A DNA stretch of 64,000 nt from Rhodoplanes elegans. GTDB lineage: Bacteria > Pseudomonadota > Alphaproteobacteria > Rhizobiales > Xanthobacteraceae. Location: the NCBI RefSeq assembly GCF_016653355.1, contig NZ_NHSK01000074.1, forward strand, positions 132,178-196,177. The letters run 5' to 3'. This document shows, piece after piece, positions 35,479 through 46,993 of the stretch. Under the pieces are notes generated by a model. It ran no database searches. It was not told the DNA's origin and saw nothing but the letters and a program-made list of their open reading frames with translations. Both the position numbers and the translations under genes were made by a program. Position 1 is the stretch's first letter; each line of letters opens with the position of its first letter.

Positions 35479-36702
35479 ATGAGTTCTCCCGCCAGCGACG
35501 ACAGCGCCGACCCGCCGGGAACCGGACGGGTGCTGGCGGTCGTCGCGCTGGCGCTGTTCTCGACCAGCCTGTTCATGCGCGCCATCGACCCGGTGATCCC
35601 GCAGATCGCCGCCGGCTTCCAGATGGATGTCCGCACCGTCGCGCTGCTCTCCACCGCCTATGCGTTGCCCTATGCGCTCGCCCAGCCGGTGCTCGGCAGC
35701 CTCGGCGACACGGTCGGCAAGGTGCTGGTGCTGAAGCTCTGCCTAGTGCTGAGCATCTTCGCCGGCTTCCTCGGCGCCTTCGCGCCGGACTTTTCGACGC
35801 TGTTCGGATCGCGCGTGCTGGTCGGCATGGTGTCGGGCGGCATCTTTCCGATCGCGCTCGCCATCGGCGGCGATCTGGTGCCGGTCGCCAAGCGTCAGAT
35901 CGCGTTCAGCCGGCTGCTCGCGGCCGCGATGCTCGGCAACGTGCTCGGCTCGCCGCTCGCCGGGCTGATCGCCGACACGGTCGGCTGGCGCGGCGTCTTC
36001 GCGCTGGTCGCGGCCATCGCGGTCGTCGCGCTCGTCGCCGTGCAGGTCGGATTTCGCGGCATGGCGATCGACACACGCACTCGCTTCGAGATGATCACCG
36101 TCGTGCGCGGCTACCGCGCCGTGTTCAGGAATCCGCTGGCGAAGTTCTGCTTCCTCGCCGTGTTCCTCGAAGGCACGTTCCTGCACGGGCTGTTTCCGTT
36201 CGTCGCGGCGCTGCTCGCCGAGCGCGGCGAGGGCCGCGCCGCGATCGCCGGCGTGGTGATCGCCGGCTTCGCAGTCGGCGGCTTCGTCTATTCCGGGCTG
36301 ATCTCGGTGCTGCTGCGCCGGCTCGGCGAGCGCGGCCTGATGCGCGGTGGCGGCGCCTTGATGGCGATCGGCCTCGCTGTGGTGACGCTCGGCTTCGTCT
36401 GGCCGGTCGAGTTCATGATCTTCATGGTGATCGGGCTCGGCTTCTACTCGCTGCACGGCGTCATCCAGATCTACGTGACCGAGCTGGCGCCGTCGGCACG
36501 CGGCACCGCGGTCGCGCTGCACGGCTGCTCGTTCTTCCTCGGGCAGGCGCTCGGCCCGGTCGTCTACCGCACCGGCTTCGACCATGTCGGCGTCTCCGCC
36601 ACCAGCACGCTCGCCGGCCTGGTGCTGTTCGGCACCGGGCTGATGTGCGCCGCGGTCCTGCGGCGACCGGCGAAGCCGGAGCCTGACGCGCGCGGCGGCT
36701 GA
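35479..36702 (+). CDS. MFS transporter
   Basis: A 407-residue major-facilitator permease with 12 hydrophobic segments, the A-motif-like loop after helix 2 (GSLGDTVGKVLVL), a central cytoplasmic loop and a final cytoplasmic tail. It is not close enough to a characterised family for a substrate. It follows the ATP-grasp ligase by 67 nt on the same strand, so it may export the ligase product or be unrelated. It ends just before the TPP riboswitch. Confidence 0.85.
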   Translation: MSSPASDDSADPPGTGRVLAVVALALFSTSLFMRAIDPVIPQIAAGFQMDVRTVALLSTAYALPYALAQPVLGSLGDTVGKVLVLKLCLVLSIFAGFLGAFAPDFSTLFGSRVLVGMVSGGIFPIALAIGGDLVPVAKRQIAFSRLLAAAMLGNVLGSPLAGLIADTVGWRGVFALVAAIAVVALVAVQVGFRGMAIDTRTRFEMITVVRGYRAVFRNPLAKFCFLAVFLEGTFLHGLFPFVAALLAERGEGRAAIAGVVIAGFAVGGFVYSGLISVLLRRLGERGLMRGGGALMAIGLAVVTLGFVWPVEFMIFMVIGLGFYSLHGVIQIYVTELAPSARGTAVALHGCSFFLGQALGPVVYRTGFDHVGVSATSTLAGLVLFGTGLMCAAVLRRPAKPEPDARGG

Positions 36703-36795
36703 TCGCCGAACGTCCCACGTCGCGCCGCGACCCATCGTGATCGCGCATCGCCGCTCCGCTCTTGCGGCGGCGGCCCGGATCGTCCATCATTCCCT

Positions 36796-36874
36796 CACGG
36801 CCTGGGGTGCCGCGCAGGTGCGCGGCTGAGATCACACCCACTGAACCTGTCTGGGTCATTCCAGCGAAGGGAGC
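36796..36874 (+). promoter_or_regulatory. TPP riboswitch (THI element)
   Basis: The conserved thiamine-pyrophosphate aptamer: GGGGTGCC, an optional P3a hairpin (GCCGCGC AGGT GCGCGGC), GGCTGAGAT, ACCC, TGAACCTG, CTGGGTCATTCCAGCGAAGGGAG (given in parts). The terminal AAGGGAG is also the Shine-Dalgarno of thiO, 6 nt before the ATG, so ligand binding should directly block translation; there is no terminator in between. Confidence 0.96.
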
Positions 36875-36879
36875 CGCCG

Positions 36880-38079
36880 ATGGCAGCTGAATCACGTCCG
36901 TATTCTGAAACGAACGCCACGCGGGCGCGCGCGCCCGATCAGGCCCCGGCCCCCGATGTCGTGATCATCGGGGCCGGCGTCTGCGGGCTGGGCATCGCCT
37001 GGCGACTGGCGCAGCGCGGCCTCGCCGTCACGGTGCTCGACCAAGGCGCCCTCGGCGCCGCGGCGAGCTGGGTCGCCGGCGGCATGCTGGCCGCCTGCGC
37101 CGAGGCCGAGCCCGGCGAGGAGGAACTGGTCCGGCTCGGCCGGCATGCGCAGCGCCTGTGGCCCGGCTTCGCGACCGAGCTTCTGGAGGCGACCAGCATC
37201 GACGTCGATCTGCGCACCGAAGGCACCCTGGTGGTGGCGCCGACCGCCGACGAGCGCGCCCGTCTCCTCCATCATCACGCGTTCCAGACAGGCCTCGGCC
37301 TGACACTCGACTGGCTGACGCCGGCGGAGGTCCGCCGGCGCGAGCCGCATCTCGCAGCCGGGATCACCGGCGCGGTGTTCAGCCCGGAGGACCATCAGGT
37401 CGCGACCCGGTCGCTCACCACGGCGCTGATCCGCGCGGCCGAGCGGGCCGGCGTCACCCTGCGGCCGCACACCGCGGTCGCGCGCATCGTCGTCGAGAAC
37501 GGCCGCGCCACCGGCGTGGAGCTTTCCGACGGCACGCGCATCGCCGCCGGAACCGTGGTGCTGGCCGCCGGGGCCTGGTCGCGCGGCATCGAGGGGGTCG
37601 CCCCCGCCGCCCGCCCGCCGGTGCGGCCGATCAAGGGGCAGGTGATCGTCCTGAAGATGGATGCCGCCGCGCCGCTGCTGACTCACGTTCTCTGGGCGCC
37701 GGGTTGTTATCTGGTGCCGCGCCGCGACGGCCATCTGATCCTCGGCGCCACCGTCGAGGAGAAGGGCTTCGACACCGCGATCACGGCCGGCGGCATCTTC
37801 GCATTGCTGGAGGCCGCGTGGCGGGTGCTGCCGGCGATCGAGGAGCTGCCGATCGTCGACACGGTCGTAGGCCACCGGCCCGGCAGCCGCGACGACGCGC
37901 CGATCCTCGGCGCTTCGGAGGTGCCGGGGCTCGTCTACGCCACCGGCCACCACCGCAACGGCATCCTGCTGGCGCCCGTGACGGCCGACGCCGTCGCCCG
38001 GCTGGTGGCCGGCGAGGGGACCGATCCGGCGATCGCCGCGTTCGGCATGGAGCGGTTCGCGGCGAAAGCCGCGGCCTGA
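36880..38079 (+). CDS. thiO: Glycine oxidase ThiO
   Basis: A 399-residue FAD-dependent amine oxidase forming the dehydroglycine imine used for the thiazole of thiamine. The FAD site is VVIIGAGVCGLGIAWRLAQRG (in part; residues about 27-47), followed by GALGAAASWVAGGMLA and the C-terminal GHRPGSRDDAPILG and GHHRNGILLAP. First gene of the riboswitch-controlled operon thiO-thiS-thiG-thiE; thiC, which often precedes them, is not here. The ATG directly follows the aptamer. Confidence 0.95.
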   Translation: MAAESRPYSETNATRARAPDQAPAPDVVIIGAGVCGLGIAWRLAQRGLAVTVLDQGALGAAASWVAGGMLAACAEAEPGEEELVRLGRHAQRLWPGFATELLEATSIDVDLRTEGTLVVAPTADERARLLHHHAFQTGLGLTLDWLTPAEVRRREPHLAAGITGAVFSPEDHQVATRSLTTALIRAAERAGVTLRPHTAVARIVVENGRATGVELSDGTRIAAGTVVLAAGAWSRGIEGVAPAARPPVRPIKGQVIVLKMDAAAPLLTHVLWAPGCYLVPRRDGHLILGATVEEKGFDTAITAGGIFALLEAAWRVLPAIEELPIVDTVVGHRPGSRDDAPILGASEVPGLVYATGHHRNGILLAPVTADAVARLVAGEGTDPAIAAFGMERFAAKAAA

Positions 38080-38097
38080 CCGGCGCGAGGATCAACA

Positions 38098-39139
<1,042 letters not shown>

Positions 39140-39159
39140 ATGCTACCGCACCCGACGAG

Positions 39160-39252
39160 CCGTCATGCGCGGCCTTGTGCCGGGCATCCACGTCTCTCGG
39201 CCGCCGGTCATGGCGAAGACGTGGATGGCCGGGACGAGCCCGGCCATGACGG
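39160..39252 (+). repeat. Long imperfect inverted repeat inside the thi operon
   Basis: The left arm runs from CCGTCATGCGCGG to CATCCACGTCT (39160-39195) and the right arm from AGACGTGGATGG to GGCCATGACGG (39217-39252). The arms are imperfect inverted copies of about 36 nt around a 21-nt centre. Half of the same family is at about 6902-6934. The right arm contains the ATG of thiE at 39246. The element is a known type of Rhizobiales intergenic repeat; its spurious translation (RGLVPGIHV...) often appears as an extra N-terminus. Confidence 0.85.
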
Positions 39253-39911
39253 CGCTGAAGTCCCCCGACCGCCTGCCGGCACGGCTGCTGCTGGTCACCG
39301 ACCGGCGGCAGGCGGTGCGGCCGCTGGCCGAGATTCTTCAGGCGGCCTTCGCGGCCGGCTGCCGGTTCGCCAGCATTCGCGAGAAGGATCTCAGCGAACC
39401 CGCGCAAGTCGTCTTGACGAAAGAGTTATTGCCGATCGCCGAGCGGCACGGCGCGATCCTGGTGCTGCATGGACGGCCGGAGGTCGCGCGCGCCGCCGGC
39501 CTCACCGGCGTGCATCTACGCGGCGGGTCCGACCCGCGTCCGGCTCGCGACCTGTTCGGCCCGGTCGGGCTGATCGGCGTCTCGGTGCACGCGCCGGCCG
39601 AAGCGGGGCGGCTCGATCCCGACCTCGTTGCCTGGGCGATCGCCGGCCCGGCTTTCGCGACCGCCAGCAAGCCGGGCTACGGGCCGGCGCTCGGACCGGC
39701 GGGCGTCGGCGCGATCGCGGCGGCCTGCCCGGTGCCGGTCCTGGCGATCGGCGGCGTCACGGCCGAAGCCATCCCGGACCTGCTCGCCGCAGGGGCCGCC
39801 GGCGTCGCCGTGATGGGCGCCGTGATGCGGGCGGGCGACCCGGGCGCCGAGATCGAATCGCTGCTCGCCGCGCTGGCCGCGGCGGCGCCGGCTCAGCCGC
39901 GCCCCCGGTAG
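39246..39911 (+). CDS. thiE: Thiamine-phosphate synthase ThiE
   Basis: A 221-residue TIM-barrel enzyme coupling hydroxymethylpyrimidine diphosphate to thiazole phosphate. Features: [51 protein letters not shown] and [31 protein letters not shown] choose ATG 39246, giving MTALKSPDR before the conserved LLLVTDRR. Its start codon and upstream region lie inside the repeat. Longer starts would add repeat-encoded residues without family match. Its 3' end overlaps convergent queF by 19 nt. Confidence 0.88.
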   Translation: MTALKSPDRLPARLLLVTDRRQAVRPLAEILQAAFAAGCRFASIREKDLSEPAQVVLTKELLPIAERHGAILVLHGRPEVARAAGLTGVHLRGGSDPRPARDLFGPVGLIGVSVHAPAEAGRLDPDLVAWAIAGPAFATASKPGYGPALGPAGVGAIAAACPVPVLAIGGVTAEAIPDLLAAGAAGVAVMGAVMRAGDPGAEIESLLAALAAAAPAQPRPR

Positions 39912-40384
39912 GTCGGGACCCCCTGGTCCGGCACCCAGACGCCGGCCGGCAGCTTGCCGGCCTGGAAGAACACGTCGATCGGCATGCCGCCGCGCGGATA
40001 GAAGTAGCCGCCGATCCGCAGCCAGCGCGGCTTCAAAGCGGCGACCAGCCGCTTGCCGATCGCCACGGTGCAATCCTCGTGAAATGAACCGTGGTTGCGG
40101 AAGCTGTTGAGATACAGCTTCAAGGATTTCGATTCGACCAGCCAGGCGGCCGGCACGTAGTCGATGACCAGGGTCGCGAAGTCGGGCTGGCCCGTCACCG
40201 GGCACAGCGAGGTGAACTCGGGGAACGTGAAGCGCGCCACATAGGGCGTGTCGGCGTGCGGGTTCGGCACCCGGTCGAGCGTCGCCGTCTCGGGCGAATC
40301 GGGGATCGGGGTCGGCGTGCCGAGCTGCAGCGGGGCGCCGGCGCGGCGGCCGGGCGACGGGCGGGGGCGGGCGGTGCGAGGCAT
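39893..40384 (-). CDS. queF: NADPH-dependent 7-cyano-7-deazaguanine reductase QueF (type I)
   Basis: A 163-residue enzyme reducing preQ0 to preQ1 in queuosine synthesis, tunnelling-fold class. Catalytic Cys is in [12 protein letters not shown] (about 61), and the family motif [22 protein letters not shown] (in part; the QueF signature) follows, with the catalytic Asp in HEDC. The unicellular short form (type I) fits the length. A Pro/Arg-rich 20-residue N-terminus precedes the fold. Its tail is antisense to the end of thiE. Confidence 0.95.
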   Translation of the reverse strand: MPRTARPRPSPGRRAGAPLQLGTPTPIPDSPETATLDRVPNPHADTPYVARFTFPEFTSLCPVTGQPDFATLVIDYVPAAWLVESKSLKLYLNSFRNHGSFHEDCTVAIGKRLVAALKPRWLRIGGYFYPRGGMPIDVFFQAGKLPAGVWVPDQGVPTYRGRG

Positions 40385-40438
40385 GTCGTTCTCCGGTCGC
40401 GCGAGGCGACCATGATGGCTCGGCGTGCGCGACCATGA

Positions 40439-41812
<1,374 letters not shown>

Positions 41813-41885
41813 TCCGACCCGCGACCGGTGTCGCGGCGGCGACGCCCCGACGCCTCGACACCACTCACCGCGACCGAAAAGACAC

Positions 41886-41912
41886 GGAAGCCGGCGCCTT
41901 GCGCCGGCTTCC
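41886..41912 (+). terminator. Perfect hairpin between eno and ftsB
   Basis: GGAAGCCGGCGC (41886-41897) pairs with GCGCCGGCTTCC (41901-41912) over a 3-nt CTT loop, a 12-bp perfect stem. It is followed by TGCTGTG, not a T tract, so it may be a weak terminator, an RNA-processing site, or a stabilising 3' end for eno. Confidence 0.6.
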
Positions 41913-41971
41913 TGCTGTGAGAGTACGGATTAAACCGCATTTTAACGGACGTGGCGCCCTATGGGCTCATT

Positions 41972-42289
41972 ATGGTGTCGCGTCCCCGTATAAGATCGAT
42001 CGTCACGGCGCTCTGCCTCTATGTGCTGGCGTCGCTGATGATCGGCTATTTCGGAATCAACGCCTACACGGGCAGTCGCGGCATCAACGCGCGCAAGGAT
42101 CTCGATGCCCAGATCGCCGAGCTGACCGCCGATCTCGCAGTTGCGAAGGCGGAGCGCGAGGTCTGGCAGCGGCGCGTCGCGCTGCTGAAATCCGAAAGTC
42201 TGGATCCCGACCTGCTGGACGAGCGGGCGCGGTCGCTGCTCAACTTTGTCGATCGCCGCGACATCGTGATGATCGTCAAGTCGCGCTGA
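41972..42289 (+). CDS. ftsB: FtsB-like septum formation initiator (DivIC family)
   Basis: A 105-residue bitopic cell-division protein: one N-terminal membrane helix (about 9-28, SIVTALCLYVLASLMIGYFG in part), then a periplasmic coiled coil (about 38-75, ARKDLDAQIAELTADLAVAKAER in part) and the terminal DPDLLDERARSLLNFVD segment common in Rhizobiales. The start at 41972 (MVSRPRIRS) fits relatives although no clear Shine-Dalgarno is seen; GTG at 41951 is an alternative. Sits between eno and pdhA, as in Sinorhizobium and others. Confidence 0.88.
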   Translation: MVSRPRIRSIVTALCLYVLASLMIGYFGINAYTGSRGINARKDLDAQIAELTADLAVAKAEREVWQRRVALLKSESLDPDLLDERARSLLNFVDRRDIVMIVKSR

Positions 42290-42444
42290 TCCGCCACGGC
42301 GGCCGGCGGTGGCATGGCTTGCTCCCTGCAAGCCCAAGCCACATATGAAAAATCAGCACAGGTTTCGACGTCCGGACCATCCTTTCGTAGCGTCTCGAAT
42401 TCGGCTATGGGGTTGATCGTTCGTCGCCACACCCCGAGGTCACG

Positions 42445-43488
42445 ATGGCTTCCCAAAAGAAAGTCGCCGACACGCCTGCGCCGACCAGCCGGCCGTCGAT
42501 CCTGCCCATAGACGCTTCTCCCGTGCAGGAGCTCGGCCGCGACGCGGATCTGAAAGCGTATCGCGACATGCTGCTGATCCGCCGCTTCGAGGAGAAGTCG
42601 GGTCAGCTCTACGGGATGGGGCTGATCGGCGGCTTCTGCCATCTCTACATCGGCCAGGAGGCCGTGGTGGTGGGCATGCAGCTCGCCATGACGGAGGGCG
42701 ACCAGGTCATCACCGGCTATCGCGACCACGGCCACATGCTCGCCTGCGGCATGGATCCGCGCGGCGTGATGGCGGAGCTGACCGGCCGGCGCGGCGGCTA
42801 CTCCAAGGGCAAGGGCGGCTCGATGCACATGTTCAGCCGCGAAAAGCACTTCTACGGCGGCCACGGCATCGTCGGCGCCCAGGTGTCGCTCGGCACCGGG
42901 CTCGCCTTCGCCAACAAGTACCGTGACAACGGCAATGTCTGCCTCACCTATTTTGGCGACGGCGCCGCCAATCAGGGCCAGGTCTACGAGAGCTTCAACA
43001 TGGCGGCGCTGTGGAAGCTGCCTGTCGTCTACATCATCGAGAACAACCGCTACGCCATGGGCACCTCGGTGCAGCGCGCCTCGGCCCAGGTCGATCTCTC
43101 CAAGCGCGGCGCCTCGTTCAACATCCCGGGCGAGCTGGTCGACGGCATGGACGTGCGCGCCGTGAAGGCCGCCGGCGACCGCGTGCTCGAGTACTGCCGC
43201 AGCGGGCAGGGGCCCTACATCCTCGAGATGAAGACCTACCGGTATCGCGGTCACTCGATGTCGGATCCGGCCAAGTACCGCACCCGCGAAGAGGTCGAGA
43301 AGGTCCGCGTCGAGAGCGATCCGATCGAGCAGTCGCGCGCCCGCATCCTCGCCCACGGCTGGGCCGACGAGGACGCGCTCAAGGCGATGGACGCCGACGT
43401 CCGCAAGATCGTCAACGAGGCCGCCGAGTTCGCGACCTACGATCCGGAGCCGGACGCCTCCGAACTCTACACCGACATTCTGCGCTGA
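42445..43488 (+). CDS. pdhA: Pyruvate dehydrogenase E1 alpha subunit
   Basis: A 347-residue subunit of the E1 heterotetramer of the pyruvate dehydrogenase complex. Thiamine-diphosphate binding is seen in GDGAANQGQVYESFN...ENN. The phosphorylation-loop homologue is YRYRGHSMSDPAKYRTREEV (in part). An N-terminal extension (about 1-35) precedes the fold. It starts the pdhA-pdhB-DUF5076-pdhC-X-Y-lpd operon, 36 nt before pdhB. Confidence 0.97.
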   Translation: MASQKKVADTPAPTSRPSILPIDASPVQELGRDADLKAYRDMLLIRRFEEKSGQLYGMGLIGGFCHLYIGQEAVVVGMQLAMTEGDQVITGYRDHGHMLACGMDPRGVMAELTGRRGGYSKGKGGSMHMFSREKHFYGGHGIVGAQVSLGTGLAFANKYRDNGNVCLTYFGDGAANQGQVYESFNMAALWKLPVVYIIENNRYAMGTSVQRASAQVDLSKRGASFNIPGELVDGMDVRAVKAAGDRVLEYCRSGQGPYILEMKTYRYRGHSMSDPAKYRTREEVEKVRVESDPIEQSRARILAHGWADEDALKAMDADVRKIVNEAAEFATYDPEPDASELYTDILR

Positions 43489-43524
43489 TCGCGGCGCCAT
43501 CCGGACAACGAGGGTCGAACCCCC

Positions 43525-44910
43525 ATGCCAACCCAGATCCTGATGCCGGCTCTCTCGCCCACGATGGAGAAGGGCAACCTCTCCAAATGGGTCAAGCAGG
43601 AGGGCGACAAGGTGAAGGCCGGCGACGTGATCGCCGAGATCGAGACCGACAAGGCGACCATGGAGGTCGAGGCGATCGACGAGGGCACGCTCGGCAAGAT
43701 CCTGGTGCCGGCCGGCACTGCCGACGTCGCCGTCAACACGCCGATCGCCGTGATCGTCGCCGACGGCGAGGATGCGAGCGCCGCCGCGACGCCGGCCGCC
43801 CAGAACAAGGCGTCACAGTCGGCCCCGCCCGCGGCGGCTCCCGCCGCGGCACCGACCCCGGCTGCTGCGCCAGTCCCGGCCGCGCCCGCCGTGCCGGAGC
43901 TCGCCGAAGAGACTCACGAAGGCGCCGAGCTCGTCACCATGACGGTGCGCGAGGCGCTGCGTGACGCCATGGCCGAGGAGATGCGCCGCGACGGCGACAT
44001 CTTCGTCATGGGCGAGGAGGTCGCCGAGTATCAGGGCGCCTACAAGGTCACCCAGGGCCTCCTTCAGGAGTTCGGCGCGCAGCGCGTCGTCGACACGCCG
44101 ATCACCGAGCACGGCTTCGCCGGCCTCGGCGTCGGCGCAGCGCTCGCCGGCCTCAAGCCGATCGTCGAGTTCATGACCTTCAATTTCGCCATGCAGGCGA
44201 TCGACCAGATCATCAATTCGGCCGCCAAGACGCTATACATGTCGGGCGGTCAGATGGGCTGCTCGATCGTCTTTCGCGGGCCCAATGGGCCCGCCGCGCG
44301 CGTCGGCGCCCAGCACAGCCAGGACTACTCGTCCTGGTACTCGCACATCCCAGGCCTCAAGGTGGTGGCGCCCTACACGGCGGCCGACGCCAAGGGCCTC
44401 TTGAAGGCCGCGATCCGCGATCCGAACCCGGTGATCTTCCTGGAGAACGAGATTCTCTACGGCCAATCGTTCCAGGTGCCGAAGGTCGACGACTGGCTGG
44501 TGCCGATCGGCAAGGCGCGGGTCGCCCGCACCGGCAAGGACGTCACGCTGGTCGCCTGGTCGATCGGCATGACTTATGCGCTGAAGGCCGCCGAAAAGCT
44601 GGCGGAGCAGGGGATCGACGCCGAGGTGATCGATCTGCGTACCATCCGCCCGATGGACACCGAGACGATCGTCGCGTCGGTGAAGAAGACCGGCCGCTGC
44701 GTCGTCGTCGAGGAGTGCTGGCCGCAGTCCGGCGTCGCCTCCGAGATCGCCACCCGCATCATGGAGCACGCCTTCGACTGGCTCGATGCGCCGGTGGCGC
44801 GCGTGTCCGGCAAGGACGTGCCGATGCCCTACGCCGCCAATCTCGAGAAGCTGGCGCTGCCGTCGGTCGACGAGGTGGTCGAAGCGGCGCGCGCCGTCAC
44901 GTATCGGTGA
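43525..44910 (+). CDS. pdhB: Pyruvate dehydrogenase E1 beta subunit with N-terminal lipoyl domain
   Basis: A 461-residue subunit. An N-terminal lipoyl domain (about 1-80, lipoylated Lys in [11 protein letters not shown]) is followed by an Ala/Pro linker (about 85-130) and the E1 beta transketolase fold ([58 protein letters not shown]). The lipoyl fusion to E1 beta is normal in alphaproteobacteria and lets the subunit join the lipoyl shuttle. 4 nt separate it from the next gene. Confidence 0.97.
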   Translation: MPTQILMPALSPTMEKGNLSKWVKQEGDKVKAGDVIAEIETDKATMEVEAIDEGTLGKILVPAGTADVAVNTPIAVIVADGEDASAAATPAAQNKASQSAPPAAAPAAAPTPAAAPVPAAPAVPELAEETHEGAELVTMTVREALRDAMAEEMRRDGDIFVMGEEVAEYQGAYKVTQGLLQEFGAQRVVDTPITEHGFAGLGVGAALAGLKPIVEFMTFNFAMQAIDQIINSAAKTLYMSGGQMGCSIVFRGPNGPAARVGAQHSQDYSSWYSHIPGLKVVAPYTAADAKGLLKAAIRDPNPVIFLENEILYGQSFQVPKVDDWLVPIGKARVARTGKDVTLVAWSIGMTYALKAAEKLAEQGIDAEVIDLRTIRPMDTETIVASVKKTGRCVVVEECWPQSGVASEIATRIMEHAFDWLDAPVARVSGKDVPMPYAANLEKLALPSVDEVVEAARAVTYR

Positions 44911-44914
44911 CGCC

Positions 44915-45433
44915 ATGGCACGCTCCAAGACCGACGACCTCTACCACGCGCTGCCGATCGCCGAGGATGCGCTCGCCAATGGCGGCGTCGAGATCCTCCG
45001 GGCCGGGCTGATCGACGACGAGCTGTTCGTCACCGCCCGCCATGCCTTCGACGACCCCGCCACCTGGGGCGAGGTCCTGGCGGAGATCACCCGCAAGCTC
45101 GCGCAGATCTACTCGCTGGAGACCGACCTCACCGAGGCCGAGGCGCTGGCCGAGATCGAGGAGGCCTACGCGGCCGACCTCGGCGCCAAGGAGGTGGACG
45201 ACACGCCGCCGCCCCGTCCGGCGACCTCGCGAAAGTCGCCGGCCCGCAAGGCGGCCGCTGCGCCTGCCGGAAAGCGGGCACCCGCGAAGCCCGCGACCGC
45301 CAAGAAGACTCCGACGAAGAAGCCGGCCGCCGGCAAGTCTGTCGCCGCCAAGGCGACCAAGATACCGGCCAAGACGACGGCGAACAGCAAGCCCGTCGCG
45401 AAGAAGCCGGCGCCGCGCGCCCGGCCGCGCTGA
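44915..45433 (+). CDS. DUF5076 protein with Lys/Ala/Pro histone-H1-like tail
   Basis: A 172-residue protein. Residues 1-88 match DUF5076, a small Rhizobiales domain of unknown function encoded between pdhB and pdhC (LPIAEDALANGGVEILRAGLIDDELFVTARHAF in part). Residues 89-172 are a tail made mostly of Lys, Ala and Pro with KKTP, KKPA and AAKA repeats, very like histone-H1/HMGI-type tails that bind DNA or polyanions. The tail is in frame with no shift in base composition. Translation is probably coupled to pdhB (4-nt gap). DUF5076 proteins are normally about 100 residues, so the tail is an addition. Confidence 0.8.
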   Translation: MARSKTDDLYHALPIAEDALANGGVEILRAGLIDDELFVTARHAFDDPATWGEVLAEITRKLAQIYSLETDLTEAEALAEIEEAYAADLGAKEVDDTPPPRPATSRKSPARKAAAAPAGKRAPAKPATAKKTPTKKPAAGKSVAAKATKIPAKTTANSKPVAKKPAPRARPR

Positions 45434-45534
45434 CGCGCCGCGTTCCGCGGCCGGCACGTCCGGCCGCGCCCGATCCGAGACGGCGCCCCCCGTGACCGGC
45501 GCCGACCGTCGCGCCCAACTGGAAGACACTCCCG

Positions 45535-46947
45535 ATGCCCATCAACATCCTGATGCCTGCGCTCTCGCCCACGATGGAGAAGGGCAACCTCGCCAAGTGG
45601 CTCAAGAAGGAGGGCGACAAGGTGCGCTCCGGCGACGTGATCGCCGAGATCGAGACCGACAAGGCGACGATGGAGTATGAGGCGGTCGACGAGGGCACGA
45701 TCGCCAAGATCCTGGTGCCGGCCGGCACCGCCGACGTCGCCGTCAATGCGCCGATCGCCGTGCTGGCGGTCGAAGGCGAGGTGGTCACCCAGGTCGCTGC
45801 GGCCGGGGCGAAGGCCGGTGCGAAGCCCGAAGCGCCGAAGGCCGATGCCAATCCGGCCGCGAGCGCCGCCCAAGGAAGCGCCGCGCAGGGGCAGGGGGCT
45901 CCGCCGCCCGCCTCCGCGCAGGCCTCCGCCGGGGCGGCCGGCACGGTGCCGCGCGCCGGCCTGCACGACACGGCGTCCGGACCGGCCGCGCATCAGGCGA
46001 ACGGCGGCACCCGCCAGTTCGCCTCGCCGCTCGCCCGCCGGCTCGCCAAGGAGGCCGGCATCGATCTCGGCCGCGTCGAGGGCTCGGGCCCGCACGGCCG
46101 CGTCGTCGCCCGCGACATCGAGGCGGCGCGTGGCGGCAAGGGCCTGAAGCCCGCGGCTGCGGCGACGCCCGGCGCGCCGGCGGCCGCCCCGATGCCGGCG
46201 CTCGCGCCCTCCGACGAGGCGATCAAGGCGCTCTATCCCGAGGGCTCCTACGACTTCGTTCCGCACGACCAGATGCGCCGCATCATCGCGCAGCGCCTGC
46301 AGGTCGCGAAGCAGACGATCCCGCATTTCTATCTCACCGTCACCTGCACGATCGACGGCCTGCTGGCGGCCCGCGAGGCCGTCAACGCCTCCGCGCCGAA
46401 GGACAAGGACGGCAAGCCGGCCTGGAAGCTCTCGGTCAACGACTTCGTCATCAAGGCGCTGGCGATGGGCCTGAAGACGGTGCCGGACGCCAACGTCACC
46501 TGGACGGAGGCGGGGCTGCTCAAGCACAAGTCCGCCAACGTCGCCGTGGCGGTCGCGATCCCGGGCGGCCTGATCACGCCGGTGATCCGCAGCGCCGACA
46601 CGAAGTCGTTGTCGGTCATCTCGGCCGAGATGAAGGATTTTGCGACACGCGCCCGGTCGCGCCGGCTGAAGCCGGAGGAGTATCAGGGCGGCGCGACGGC
46701 GGTGTCGAATCTCGGCATGTACGGCATCGAAGAATTCGCCGCCGTGATCAACCCGCCGCACGCGACGATCCTGGCGGTCGGCGCCGGCGCCCAGGTGCCG
46801 GTCGTGAAGGACGGCGCGATCACGGTCGCCACCCAGATGAAGATCACGCTCTCCACCGACCACCGCGCCGTCGACGGCGCGCTCGGCGCCGAGTTTTTGG
46901 GGGCGATCAAGCGCTTCATCGAGAACCCGGTGATGATGGTGGTTTGA
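45535..46947 (+). CDS. pdhC: Pyruvate dehydrogenase E2 (dihydrolipoamide acetyltransferase)
   Basis: A 470-residue E2 core subunit. A single N-terminal lipoyl domain (Lys in [11 protein letters not shown]), an Ala/Pro linker, the E3/E1-binding domain (SPLARRLAKEAGIDLGRVEGSGPHGRVV in part, about 161-190), a second linker, and the catalytic domain ending in DHRAVDGALGAEFL, where His and Asp are catalytic. Nearly the same lipoyl sequence occurs in pdhB, which suggests duplication. Intergenic distance to the DUF5076 gene is 101 nt. Confidence 0.97.
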   Translation: MPINILMPALSPTMEKGNLAKWLKKEGDKVRSGDVIAEIETDKATMEYEAVDEGTIAKILVPAGTADVAVNAPIAVLAVEGEVVTQVAAAGAKAGAKPEAPKADANPAASAAQGSAAQGQGAPPPASAQASAGAAGTVPRAGLHDTASGPAAHQANGGTRQFASPLARRLAKEAGIDLGRVEGSGPHGRVVARDIEAARGGKGLKPAAAATPGAPAAAPMPALAPSDEAIKALYPEGSYDFVPHDQMRRIIAQRLQVAKQTIPHFYLTVTCTIDGLLAAREAVNASAPKDKDGKPAWKLSVNDFVIKALAMGLKTVPDANVTWTEAGLLKHKSANVAVAVAIPGGLITPVIRSADTKSLSVISAEMKDFATRARSRRLKPEEYQGGATAVSNLGMYGIEEFAAVINPPHATILAVGAGAQVPVVKDGAITVATQMKITLSTDHRAVDGALGAEFLGAIKRFIENPVMMVV

Positions 46948-46993
46948 GCACGCGGCGCGACCACGCGGAGACGCGGAGCCGGGAAGGGGTCCG

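Noticed and set aside
39165-39245. ThiE start at 39165 adding 27 residues
   Set aside because: Those residues are the translation of the interspersed repeat, which is known to create spurious N-termini.
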